The position numbers were made by a program, and so were the translations under genes. This document shows, in pieces, positions 41,085 to 51,178 of a stretch of DNA of 64,000 nucleotides. Origin of the DNA: an uncultured Methanobrevibacter sp. (GTDB lineage: Archaea > Methanobacteriota > Methanobacteria > Methanobacteriales > Methanobacteriaceae); contig NZ_CACXNW010000012.1 in NCBI RefSeq assembly GCF_902769175.1, positions 1 to 64,000 of the forward strand. The letters run 5' to 3'. The notes beneath the pieces are model-generated. The model was not told where the DNA came from. It saw only the letters and a program-made list of their open reading frames with translations, and ran no database searches. The number at the start of each line of letters is the position of its first letter. Position 1 is the stretch's first letter.

Positions 41085-43295
41085 TTAGTCTCTAACTCTT
41101 GCAACAACCCTTAAACCTTTATCCAAACCATCTAAGATTTCATCAGTTAAGTCAAGGTTCTTATTTAACTTCACATAACCTCTTTTGCCTACAGTTGCTG
41201 TAAACAAATATTTGTCTTCCAAAAGGATATCAAATGAACTTCCTACGAATTTCTTGCCAATAGGCAATACAAGGTGGTCTTTTCTCATTTCTGGAAACAA
41301 TTCGAAGACTTCGTAATAGAATTCTGAAGTTTCTCCTTCATCATACTCATCATCATATTCTTCTGTCTCTTCCATTAAGTCAATATAATTTTCCTTGCTG
41401 TAATCCTTTTTGCTTTCATCAATTGCATAATCCTTTATATGGTCATTATATTCTTTCAATTGGGATTTTTTAGACTTCTTATGCTTGTCTTTCTTTTCCT
41501 TTTTGGATTTAGATTTCTTGGATTTTTTTGAAAGCCTTTCTGCAAAGCTGTCAGGTGCCTTTTCAAGAGGCTCAACATTTATGCTGATTCCAATATCCTC
41601 TTCAAGCTCTGCAATTCTTTTGCCTCCCTTTCCAATGATTTTTGCAATGTACTTTTCAGTCATGTAAACGTTTACTCTTCTATCGTTTTCCATGCTTACT
41701 TCAATTGCTGCTTTAGGGGCAATTCTTTTCATGGTTCTTAAGATTTCACGCTCTGCTATCAATTGGACTGGAGTCTTTTCCTTTTCCATTTTTGCCTGTT
41801 TGGATTTTTCAACCATTCCAATATCCATTACAATGGTCTGTTCACCATAGGTGTAGATCTCATTTACAAGTGTTCCTGTTTCAAAGTCTCTAACTTCAAT
41901 AACTGGCCTTGCCAAGTCTCTCTCTTCCATTCCACTTGGAACCTTTACAGTAAGCTTGTTTTCATAGATTGCAGATATTTCACCATTTTCAATATATATT
42001 GTAGTGTCTACAATGCAACACTTGGAACAAGCAAACTTTCGTATTTGCTTATTTTCAATATATATTGTAGTGTCTACAATTGATGGAATTGTACCTAAGT
42101 CCACTCTGCTTGCAATCCTTTGAATTGCATCAATAGGTCTTGTAGCATGAACGACTCCAATCATTCCAACACCTGCAAGCCTCATGTCTGCAAATATCTT
42201 GAAGTCATGGTTTTTCCTAAGCTCATCGTAAATGGTAAAGTCTGGCCTTACAAGAAGAAGTATGTCTGCTGTATTTTCCATATCCCCTTCAAGAGGAGCA
42301 TACTGGGTTATTGTATCTCCCACCTGCAAATCTCTTGGAGATTCCATGGTCTTTACAACTTTGTTTAGGTCTTCATCGTAAAATTTAGCTATTGCTTGAG
42401 CAAATGTACTTTTACCTGCTCCCGGAGAACCTGAAATGAGAATTCCCCTTGCACTGTTTGTCAATCTTTCAATCAGCTTATTTGATAAATGGTATTTGTC
42501 TAGTGATACTTCAGCAACAGGTCTTACTGCAGTGATTTCAAGAGCTTCAGAGAATGGAGGTCTTGCTATTGATATTCTAAGGTCTCTTGATTGTACAACG
42601 ATGGCTCCTTCCTTATCTACTTCAAGATAGGTTTTTGGATCGTATCTTTCCTTTTCCAAAATCTCTTCAGCAATGTTTTCCAATTGCTTGTATGTGAATT
42701 TTTCATCTGCAAGCTTTACAAGTTCAATATGTCCTGGCTTTCCTTTTTTAGCCATAGAAACAACATTTTCCTTTAAATGGACACTCATTGTGTCTTTATC
42801 AAAGAATTTAACTATCTTTAAGTCAATTGCACCTTTGTATTCCTGTGCATAGTAGATTACAGGTATTCCTTGTGCTTAAGCAGTTTTAGCTTGAATCTTA
42901 TCGCTTGTTAATAATAATGCCAATTCATCTTTAGCTACATCTCGGATTAATCCATCTATTTCTCCAAGCTTTGCATTGTCCTTTTCAAACTTGGTAGGTC
43001 TTCTTCCAGTGATTCTTATGGATAATTTTCCAATTTCAGCTAAATCCTGTAGTTTCTTTATATTTTCAAGACCTCTTATTCCTGTAGGTCTTTGATTGTT
43101 TGCTTGATGTTCAAGTTCAGCGATTACAGCTTCAGGTATGATTATTTCAGGATAGTTCAATCCTTTTTCCTTAATGATCTTTTCTACACTTCCTTCTATG
43201 ATTGCACTTGTATCAGGTACAATTCTTTTGATTTCATCACTGTAATCATATTCATCATTATATGCGCTATCATAGTCATATTCGTTAAAATCCAT
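41085..43295 (-). pseudogene. PIN-ATPase-KH protein, broken by a nonsense codon and carrying a 66-bp insertion
   Basis: Archaeal PIN/VapC-like ATPase with KH domain, likely an RNA-processing or quality-control factor (function not established). N-terminal PIN domain (PDTSAIIEGSV...IIPEAVIAELEHQA, DNAKLGEIDGLIRDVAKD...LLTSDKIQAKTA), central secretion-type ATPase ([43 protein letters not shown]) and a C-terminal KH domain (IAKIIGKGGKRIAELEEDIG). The frame is open across 43295-41085 except for one TAA at 42876-42878, where CAA (Gln, KTA-Q-AQGIPVIYY) is expected. It also carries an in-frame 66-bp duplication-insertion (41985-42080) that inserts 22 residues into the ATPase. The second half could restart at 42788. 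Undamaged length would be about 714 residues. Confidence 0.85.
41985..42080. repeat. 30-36-30 duplication-insertion scar B
   Basis: 41985-42014 and 42051-42080 are identical 30-base segments; neighbours differ on both sides. They enclose 36 unrelated bases (42015-42050). In the coding (minus) direction the protein reads VDTTIYIEN, 13 foreign residues (KQIRKFACSKCCI), then VDTTIYIEN again. The repeat contains a hairpin ATTGTAG-ACA-CTACAAT and ends ATTGAAAAT on the minus strand, features reminiscent of CRISPR repeats. Deleting 66 bases gives the expected continuous ATPase. Confidence 0.9.
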
Positions 43296-43345
43296 ATTTT
43301 CACCTCCATTGAGGTCTATTTCAATATTTATTATTATAATTTATT

Positions 43346-43759
43346 TTATCCATACATTTCCTTTGGATCAAACAATCTTTCAGAAATGATTTCTATATCT
43401 TCATCAGTAATATTGTCAATGTCAATATTTTCCTTGTCAATGTCGATTTGCCTAAAGAAGCAAGATCTGTATCCTTCGTGACAGGCTGCCCCAATCTGAT
43501 CCACCTTCATGATGATAGCATCTGCATCACAGTCAATATACATTTCTTTAACAGTTTGGACATTTCCAGAGCTTTCTCCCTTTAGCCATTGCTTTTGTCT
43601 TGATGTAGAGTAATAATGAGCCTTTTTAGTCTTTAAGGTCTGTTCAACAGCTTCCTTATTCATGAAAGCCACCATTAATACTTCATTTGTTTGGTAGTCT
43701 TGTGCGATTCCTATAACCAAGTCTTCTCCACCCATATTAAGTCTGAAGTTTAATTCCAT
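43346..43759 (-). CDS. hisI: phosphoribosyl-AMP cyclohydrolase
   Basis: Third step of histidine synthesis, hydrolysing PR-AMP. About 137 residues, single-function form (no PR-ATP pyrophosphohydrolase domain). Diagnostic YYSTSRQKQWLKGESSGNVQ and the zinc/magnesium site CDADAIIMKVDQIGAACHEGYRSCFFR. The ATG at 43759 is chosen over 43777 because AGGTGAAAAA then precedes it. The next gene on the strand is hisS, linked only by the histidine theme. Confidence 0.94.
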   Translation of the reverse strand: MELNFRLNMGGEDLVIGIAQDYQTNEVLMVAFMNKEAVEQTLKTKKAHYYSTSRQKQWLKGESSGNVQTVKEMYIDCDADAIIMKVDQIGAACHEGYRSCFFRQIDIDKENIDIDNITDEDIEIISERLFDPKEMYG

Positions 43760-43924
43760 TTTTTCACCTTTATGCATGAAAATAATTATAATTTTTAATA
43801 ATCTAATATTTTTAATGATTTAAATATTTTTTTAAATAATTTGAGATATTTTTTAATAATTTAAAACTTTAAAACTTTAAAAAATTTAAAAATTTAAAAA
43901 TTTAAAAATATTAAAATTGAATTT

Positions 43925-45226
43925 CTATTGTAATTTTTCTTTAATATAGTCAACAACTTCATCAATAGCTACCAATTCCTGTTCTCCAGATAGCATATCC
44001 TTTACAGTAACCTTTCCTTCTTCAAGGTCACGTTCTCCAACTAAAACAGTGTATTTAACATCTATCTTATTTGCATAAGCCAATATCTTCTTGAATTTCT
44101 TTCTAGACAAGTCAACTTCAGTTGGAATGTCTGCTTTTCTTAGAGTTTGGGCAATGCTGAATGCATCATGTCTTGTTGAGTCTGAGATTGCTGCAACATA
44201 TGTGCTTACAATAGGCTCAAGCTCAGGCTTTCCATTCAGTTCCTCGATAGCATTCATCAATCTGTCGAAACCTAATGCAAATCCAGTAGAGACAACGTTT
44301 TCTCCACCGAATAGTTTTACGAGATTGTAGGTTCCTCCACCACAAACCTGCTTTTGTGCACCAAGTCCTTCTACATATACCTCAAAGACGATTCCAGTAT
44401 AATAGTCAAGGCCTCTAGCCACTCCAAGATTTAGTTTGTAGTTGAATACTTGGAAGCTTTCAAGGGTTTTTACAAGTTCTTCAAATTCTTCAAGGGCTTC
44501 TTGGGTTTCTTCATATGGAGCAACCAATTCTCTTATGTCTGCAATTATTGATGCGTCACCAACCATATCCATCAATTTAAATAAGACTTCATTTAATTCT
44601 GGCTTATCCTTAATTATAGGGTTGTCTCCAACAAGAGATTCTTTTAATAGTTCTTTATCTCCCTTATCTATAACTACCATAATCTCCCTTTGGGTAGCAG
44701 CATCAATGTCAAAGTGGGCAAACAATCCTCTAATGATTCCCAAATGGTTAACATTGAATTCTGCAGTTGTGATTCCAAGCTCTTCAATGGCATTGTTACA
44801 CATAGCTATTGCTTCAGCTTCACCTTCAGGAGTCTTAGCACCAATCAATTCACATCCGAATTGCCAGAATTGTCTGAATCTTCCCTTTTGAGGTCTTTCA
44901 TATCTGAAGCAGCTTCCATAGTAGTAAATCTTAATAGGTTTTGAGGTTTTTTGAAGCTCATTCAAGTATAATCTTGCGATAGGAGCGGTGATTTCAGGTC
45001 TAAGTGCAAGGTCTCTGTCTCCTTTGTCCTTAAAGTTGTATAGTTGATCCACAATCTCCTCACCTGATTTAGTGGTGAATAATTTTAAGTCTTCAAATAA
45101 AGGTGTCTGAACTTCACCAAAACCATAGTTTTCAAATACATTTCTTAAAATGTCTTCAGCATGTTTTCTTTCTCGCATTTCTTCAATGAGGAAATCTCTT
45201 GTTCCTCTTGGTCTTTCAAATTCCAT
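43925..45226 (-). CDS. hisS: histidyl-tRNA synthetase
   Basis: Class II aminoacyl-tRNA synthetase, about 433 residues. Motif 1 region RPRGTRDFLIEEM, motif 2 YYGSCFRYERPQKGRFRQFWQFGCELIG, histidine-specific LGVARGLDYYTGIVFEVY and GGGTYNLVKLFGG, motif 3 ALGFDRLM, then the anticodon-binding domain (DLSRKKFKKILAYANKI). The ATG at 45226 (MEFERPRG) is preferred over 45241 because GGGAG sits before it and the family starts here. Intact. Confidence 0.95.
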   Translation of the reverse strand: MEFERPRGTRDFLIEEMRERKHAEDILRNVFENYGFGEVQTPLFEDLKLFTTKSGEEIVDQLYNFKDKGDRDLALRPEITAPIARLYLNELQKTSKPIKIYYYGSCFRYERPQKGRFRQFWQFGCELIGAKTPEGEAEAIAMCNNAIEELGITTAEFNVNHLGIIRGLFAHFDIDAATQREIMVVIDKGDKELLKESLVGDNPIIKDKPELNEVLFKLMDMVGDASIIADIRELVAPYEETQEALEEFEELVKTLESFQVFNYKLNLGVARGLDYYTGIVFEVYVEGLGAQKQVCGGGTYNLVKLFGGENVVSTGFALGFDRLMNAIEELNGKPELEPIVSTYVAAISDSTRHDAFSIAQTLRKADIPTEVDLSRKKFKKILAYANKIDVKYTVLVGERDLEEGKVTVKDMLSGEQELVAIDEVVDYIKEKLQ

Positions 45227-45241
45227 TTTAGACTCTCCCAT

Positions 45242-45552
45242 CTTTTTAAATGATTTAATCAGATTAAATTTTTATAATATAATATTTTAAAAAATTTAGG
45301 TTTTAAAATATTTTAATAGTAAATCGTTTAACATTATTATATATAATATTTATTTTATATAATAGTTGTTGATGTGGGCACTTTTTTTAAGAAAATTTAT
45401 CTAAACACATTTCCAATTAAATGAATAATTTGTTTGAATAATATTCATCTTTTTACTATTTTAAATACATATTTTCAATAGTTTAGAAAATAATATAAAT
45501 GTATATTTACAAATATATTTTTAACTCTGAATTTTTTTTAGGAGGAAAGCTT
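45242..45552 (+). promoter_or_regulatory. divergent gap before adhesin cluster 2
   Basis: Non-coding, AT-rich, between hisS and the third adhesin. TATA-like stretches occur near 45342-45362 (ATATATAATATTTATTTTAT) and near 45490. AGGAGG at 45540-45545 is a strong ribosome-binding site for the adhesin start at 45553. Confidence 0.4.
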
Positions 45553-48104
45553 ATGAAGAAAGGGAAGATATTATTCATTGCATTAATATTCATTGTAAGC
45601 TTAGTCTGTATTTCAGCTGTAAATGCTGCAGATGATGCTGCAAGTGATATTGTTGCCTATACAAATGATGCATCTGTCTTGGATGAAAGCACTATTGATG
45701 CTGATCTCACAGACAGTCAGAATGATGAATTGGATGAAATGGTGAGAAGGTTTTAGACAGTGCTGATGATGAAGCAACATTAGGCATACCTGCACCTCCA
45801 TCATTTAGTATGTTGGATGAGGATATTAATGGTAATGATGACACTCTTATTACTTTAGAGCGTAGTTACGTTTATCTTGATGATGGATATGATGAGGGTG
45901 TAAGTATCACTCGCAGTCTAACTATTGATGGAAATGGACATTATATAGATGGTTATGACAGAGGCAGAATATTTTACATTAGCAATGGTGCGGATGTGAC
46001 CCTTAAAAACTTAATATTGGAAAGAGGATTTTCAAGTGAAGGTGGTGCTATCTATGTTTATGGTGGTTCCAGCTTAACTTTAATTAATTGTACTTTTGCA
46101 AATAATACTGCAGATTTGAAAGAAGAACCTCAAGGAGGTATTAATATTCCTTATGGTGGTGCAGTCTATGTGCATTATAATTCCAATTGTAATGTAATTG
46201 ATTCTAAGTTTTATCATAACATAGCAAATGCTTCTGGTGGTGCTATCGCTGGATTTTATGATTGTAATATAAATATTTTCAATTCCACTTTCTCTGAAAA
46301 TGGTGTAATGGAAAATATTGAGTTGGATGGTTGTGGCGGTGACGCGATACTAGTATACCGAGGATGTAATTTAGTTATTAGCAAATCTATATTTGACAAT
46401 AATAATTTTGAAAATAATCCTATTGCTGCAATACAATCATTTGAATCTAGTTTAACAGTTTCTGATTCTAGTTTTGCAAATGAGATAGGTCGCCTTGGCA
46501 GTGCTATTAATGGTGGTTCTGCTGTAAATTGTACTTTTAGTAATAATGCGGCTTATGATGGTGGAGCTGTTTATAATGCTAATGTTGAGAAGTGTATTTT
46601 CACAGATAACCATGCAGATCATTGTGGTGGAGCTATTTATAATTGTGTAGCTACTAATTGTAATTTCACTGGAAATTCTGCAAATGAAGCTGGCGGTGCT
46701 GCTTATGGTGGTTCTGCTATGAATTGTAATTTCATAGGAAATTCTGCTAATAATGGTGGTGCTATTGCTAATGGAAATGCTACCAATTCTCTTTTAACTG
46801 ACAATTCTGCAAACAATAATGGTGGTGCCATTTATGAAGGTAAAGCTATAAATTGTAATTTTACTTCCAATAATGCATTATATAGTAGTGGTGGCGCTAT
46901 TTATAATTCTGATGCTACAAATTGTTATTTCGAAAATAATAAAGCCCAATATAGTGGCGGTGGTGCGATGTATGGAGGCACTGCTGTGAATTGTACTTTC
47001 ACTAATAATTATGCTTCTGATGGAGGAGCTATTTATTTAGGTTCTGCATTCAATTCTACATTTACTAATAATGGAGCAGAATTTAGAGGAGGAGCAATGG
47101 CTGGTAGTATTTTCACCAATGAGCGTTGCTATGCTACCAATTGTATTTTTAGTGGTAATGTTGCACCTACTTTTGGTATGGAAGGAGATGACAATGATGG
47201 TGCTATATATCTTGGTGCTGCTGATAGTTGTGTTTTCAATGGAGATTCATGTAAGGATGTAATAATTTATCTTCCTACTTTAACTGTAAGTAAATTCACA
47301 TCAACTTATAATTCTGGTGATAAATTGGTAGTTGACCTCAAAACAAATAGCGGTATGCCAATTATTGGTGGAAAAATTATAATTAGTGTATACACTGCTG
47401 CTGGGGCATTTATTGGTAATTATAATGCTTTAAGTAATGTGGGCTGGAAAGTTCCTTTTAAAGCAGGATCTTACAAGGCCACTTATATTGCAGAGGACTT
47501 TGATATTGATTCTGTTCAAGGATTGATATTAGTAAACAAAGCAAAATCTACAATTACTTCCAAGGCTGTTACAGCTATTTATAATAACAATAAATACTTA
47601 GTCATTACCTTAAAAGATGCATATGGTAAAGCAATGAGCGGTGCAAAAGTAACTGTTACATTAGCAAGTGCTAAAACATACACAACAAATAAAAATGGTC
47701 AAATTAAGATCAATATAGGCAAATTAGTTCCTAAAACTTACACTGCTAAAATAGTATTTGCCGGAAACGCCAATTACTTGGCATCTTCAACAACTGCTAA
47801 AGTTGTAGTCAAAAAGGCAACTCCTAAAATGTCTGCTAAAGCGAAATCCTTTAGAGTTGGTGTAAATATTAAAAAGTATGCCATTGTTCTTAAAAACAAT
47901 TTAGGCAAAGTTATGAAAAACACCAAAGTGACTTTAACAGTTAACAAGAAAACCTTTACTGCTAAAACTAACAGCAAAGGTATAGCTACCTTTAAAATCA
48001 CTAATTTGAAGAAAAAAGGCAAATTCACTGCAGTTGTCAAATTTGCAGGAAGCAAATACTACAACAAATTAAGCAGAAAAGCAATAATAACAGTTAAAAA
48101 GTAG
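45553..48104 (+). pseudogene. adhesin-like surface protein with early frameshift
   Basis: Signal peptide MKKGKILFIALIFIVSLVCISAVNA-ADD, an acidic linker, then a frame break near 45740-45750 (first frame stops at 45754-45756). Coding continues at once in another frame as VLDSADDEATLG and runs to 48104: a beta-helix of many 20-residue GGAIYNG-type coils, an Ig-like domain and a Lys-rich C-terminal Ig-like domain ending ITVKK. The body from about 45747 lacks a start and signal peptide, so as written nothing would be exported. A one-base change restores about 850 residues. AGGAGG supports the start at 45553. First of three tandem related adhesins. Confidence 0.85.
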
Positions 48105-48133
48105 ATGTATGACACATCTACTACTTTTTCTTT
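48100..48133 (+). terminator. terminator hairpin overlapping the adhesin stop codon
   Basis: AGTAGATGT-ATGAC-ACATCTACT (48100-48122) forms a 9-bp stem that includes the TAG stop (48102-48104), followed by a T-rich tract. A near-identical structure ends the fifth adhesin at 53200. Confidence 0.85.
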
Positions 48134-49239
48134 TTTTTAGGCATTTCTTTGTTTTTATTTTTATCTTTTTTTAATGTTTTTTTCTGTTCAATTTTTTAAT
48201 TGATATTATTTTTTTTTTAATGTTTTTTTCTGTTCAATATTTTAATTGACACTATTTTTTTTAATGTTTTTTCTGTACATTATTTTAATAAACTCTAATT
48301 TTATTATATATTTTTTAATTTTTATTATGAATTTAATAACAATTTATATACTCGTTTATATGTATGTAAATTTTATATATGTTCAAATTAAATATATTAA
48401 CATTCTAATTTTTTTATTTAAGATGATATTCATGAGGAAAAATAATTTTATATTTATGGCATTAATAATCCTTGTAAGCTTATTATGCATTTCTGCAGTA
48501 AGTGCTGCAGATGATGCTGCAAGGGATATTGTTGCCGATACAGATACAAATGATTTAACTGTCTTGGAGAAAATCATTGATGATGCTATTATTACAGACA
48601 GTCAAAATGAGGAGAACGTTTTAACTGAAGATCCAGTGCAGTCTAAAAATTTCACTGAATTAAAAAGCCTTATAGATAGCGGTGAAAATGAGATTGAATT
48701 GGAATTTGATTATATTTATAATGGACAAGAAAATTTAATAGATGGTATTGCTATTAACCATGATTTGACCATTAATGGAAAGGGTCATAAAATAGATGGA
48801 AATAAGCAGGCACGTATTTTCCATGTAACTTCCAATGCAGCAGTACCATTCAAGGACATTAGTTTTGTAAAAGGCAGTGCTACTGGTCAGGGCTACGGTG
48901 CTGCCATTTGGGCAGATAATGGATGTGCAGCAAAAGCTATAAACTGTAACTTTACAGAAAATGAAGCTTATTATGGTGGTGTTGTTTCACAAGTTAATGT
49001 TGAAAATTGTATTTTCAATGATAACTATGGTGCTCAAGGTGGTGTTCTCTTCAAGAGTAATGCTACCAACTGTACTTTCAAAAGTAATAATGCCCAATAT
49101 ATGGGTGGAGTTATGTGGGCTGATAAAAATGAGTACGTTGCTATAAATTGTAAATTTATTGACAATTCCGCTAATAATGAAGGTGGAGCTATTTATAATG
49201 GAAATACTAAAAATTGTACTTTCATAGGTAATGCAGTCA

Positions 49240-50080
49240 GAAATATGAATGGTGGTGCTATATTTAATGGTACTGCTACTAACTGTGATTTCACCAATAA
49301 CTCTGCAGGTCGTAATGGTGGTGCTATATTTAATGGTAGCGCTAGTGATTGTAATTTCACTGGAAACTCTGCAGGTGCTAATGGTGCTGCTATATTTAAT
49401 GGTAATGCTATCAAATGTGATTTCACCAATAACTCTGCAGGTGCTAATGGTGCTGCTATATTTAATGGTAATGCTCGTGATTGTAATTTCACTGGAAACT
49501 CTGCAGGAACTAATGGGGGAGCTATATACAATGTTACTGCAAATGCTTGTAAATTCACAAATAATCTAGCTGTAGAGAATGGTGGAGCAATGGCCTATTG
49601 TTCCGCTGAAAACTGTATTTTCACCAATAACTCTGCTAAATATGGTGGTGCTATATTTAATGGTACTGCTACTGATTGTGCCTTCACTGGCAATAAAGCT
49701 AATGTTGGCGGTGGTGCTATAAGTAATGGTAGCGCTATTGAATGTAATTTCACTGAAAACTCTGCATTTATGGGTGGAGCAATATTAGGATATAATGCTA
49801 CCTCTTGTAATTTCATAAGCAACAATGCAGAAGACACTGGAGGTGCAATATACCATGGTAATGTTATTGATTCTACCTTTACACAAAACTCTGCAAAAAC
49901 AGGTGGAGCAATAAGTCATGGTAATGCTAGCAATTGTAACTTCACTAAAAATATGGCTGATGAAGGTGGGGCAACATATTATGTTGATGCTGACAACTGT
50001 ATCTTCATAACTAATAATGCTGTAAACAAGGCTGGAGCAATGTATGTTGGTAAAGCTATAAATTGTACTTTCCAACTCAA
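49240..50080 (+). repeat. 60-bp tandem coding repeats (beta-helix coils)
   Basis: DNA-level tandem repeats of 60 bases encoding about 20-residue coils (GGAIFNGTATNCDFTNNSAG and variants). Copies at about 49300-49510 are almost identical (GGTAATGCT, TGTAATTTCAC, AACTCTGCAGG recur in register). Similar but more diverged coils occur in the two neighbouring adhesins. Such arrays can expand or contract by whole coils without frameshift. Confidence 0.85.
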
Positions 50081-50128
50081 TACTGCTGCAGAAGATAGCG
50101 ATATGTATGATGTAGCTTATGATATTTG

Positions 50129-50227
50129 TAAGGTCATCATCCCAGTATTCTCTGCATATGACTCTGTTGCTTCATCAAGGTCATTGAATCCTTTAAGGTC
50201 ATCATCCCAGTATTCTCTGCATATGAC
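50129..50227. repeat. 34-31-34 (65-bp offset) duplication-insertion scar C
   Basis: 50129-50162 and 50194-50227 are identical 34-base segments (TAAGGTCATCATCCC...GCATATGAC) enclosing 31 bases (50163-50193). If the true duplication is 30, four bases match by chance and the insert is 35. The insert shares AAGGTCAT with the repeat. The 65-base gain shifts the frame of the adhesin. The paralog at 52350-52410 lacks it. Confidence 0.88.
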
Positions 50228-51026
50228 CTTAACACCAAATATGGTTATGGAGATAAGTTCAATTTCACATTAAGTTCAGGCAGTCAATTCTTCAATGATG
50301 TAAATGCAACTATCAGCATTTACAAAAATGGAGTATCATTCGCTAATTATTCTGCCTTTTCAGGCCAAGGATGGACAGTTGATTTGCCTGCAGGTACCTA
50401 TACTGCTGAATTGAGCATTGCAGGTTCCGAAATAGCTCCAGTAAATAAAACAATAACCGTATCTAAAATCCCAACTAAGATCACTGCAAGTGCTGTTACT
50501 GCAGTCTACAATAATAACAAATACTTAGTAATTAAATTGGTGGATGAAAAAGGAAAGGCATTAAATGGAGTTAAAGTTAAAGTAACTTTAGCTGCTGCAA
50601 AAACTTACACAACAGATAAGAACGGTCAAATTAAGATTGATGTCGGTAAATTGGTCCCTAAAACCTACTCTGCTAAAATAAGTTTTGCTGGAAATGACAT
50701 TTATCTTGCTTCTTCAACAACAGCTAAAGTTGTAGTCAAGAAAGCAACTCCTAAAATGACTGTTAAGGCTAAGACCTTTAAGGTTAAAGTTAAAACCAAA
50801 AACTATGCCATTACTCTTAAAAACAATTTAGGTAAAGTAATGAAAAAGACTAAAGTTACCATTACAGTAAACAAGAAAACCTTTAAGGCAACAACAAACA
50901 GCAAAGGAGTAGCTACCTTTAAGATAACCAACTTGAAGAAAAAAGGTAAATTCACTGCCGTAATCAAATATGCAGGTAGCAAATACTACAACAAATTAAG
51001 CAAAAAAGTAATAATAATCGTTAAGA

Positions 51027-51158
51027 AGTAGATGATAATTCATCTCTCTTTTCATAAAATTGGGATTAAAAGTAGATGATAATTCATCTCTCTTTTCATA
51101 AAATTGGGATTAAAAGTAGATGATAATTCATCTCTCTTTTCATAAAATTGGGATTAAA
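51027..51158 (+). repeat. triplicated 44-bp terminator unit
   Basis: Three copies of a 44-base unit (starts 51027, 51071 and 51115), each with AGTAGATGATAATTCATCT (6-bp stem, TAAT loop), then TCTCTTTTCATAAAA. The first copy includes the TAG stop of the fourth adhesin, so the end of the coding sequence and its terminator were amplified together. Confidence 0.9.
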
Positions 51159-51178
51159 TTTTTATTTAGGATGATTTC

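Larger units (their letters stand above)
48432..51031 (+). pseudogene. adhesin-like surface protein interrupted by a 65-bp duplication-insertion
   Basis: Signal peptide (MRKNNFIFMALIILVSLLCISAVSA-ADD), acidic linker, about 25 coils of beta-helix with near-perfect 60-base DNA repeats, then the frame breaks at 50129-50227 where a 34-bp segment is duplicated with offset 65. Coding resumes in another frame through the domain LNTKYGYGDKFNFTL and two Ig-like domains, ending at 51031. Removing 65 bases yields KVIIPVFSAYDLNTKYGYGDK, matching the paralog downstream (KVIIPLFSASDLKTYYNYGDK). ATG 48432 is preferred over the longer frame from 48246 because the signal peptide starts there. Restored length is about 844 residues. 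Confidence 0.87.

Noticed and set aside
42876-42878. TAA as a programmed recoding site
   Set aside because: No known archaeal recoding uses TAA, and no recoding element is apparent; a point mutation is simpler.
48246-48431. N-terminal extension of adhesin 4
   Set aside because: Same reasoning: hydrophobic AT-rich translation upstream of a normal signal peptide at 48432.
49193-49558. 121-codon open frame antisense to adhesin 4, with repeated Pro/Ala/Leu
   Set aside because: It mirrors the 60-base tandem coding repeats on the other strand; no ribosome-binding site and composition explained by the repeats. Same for 49595-49837 and 49785-50075.
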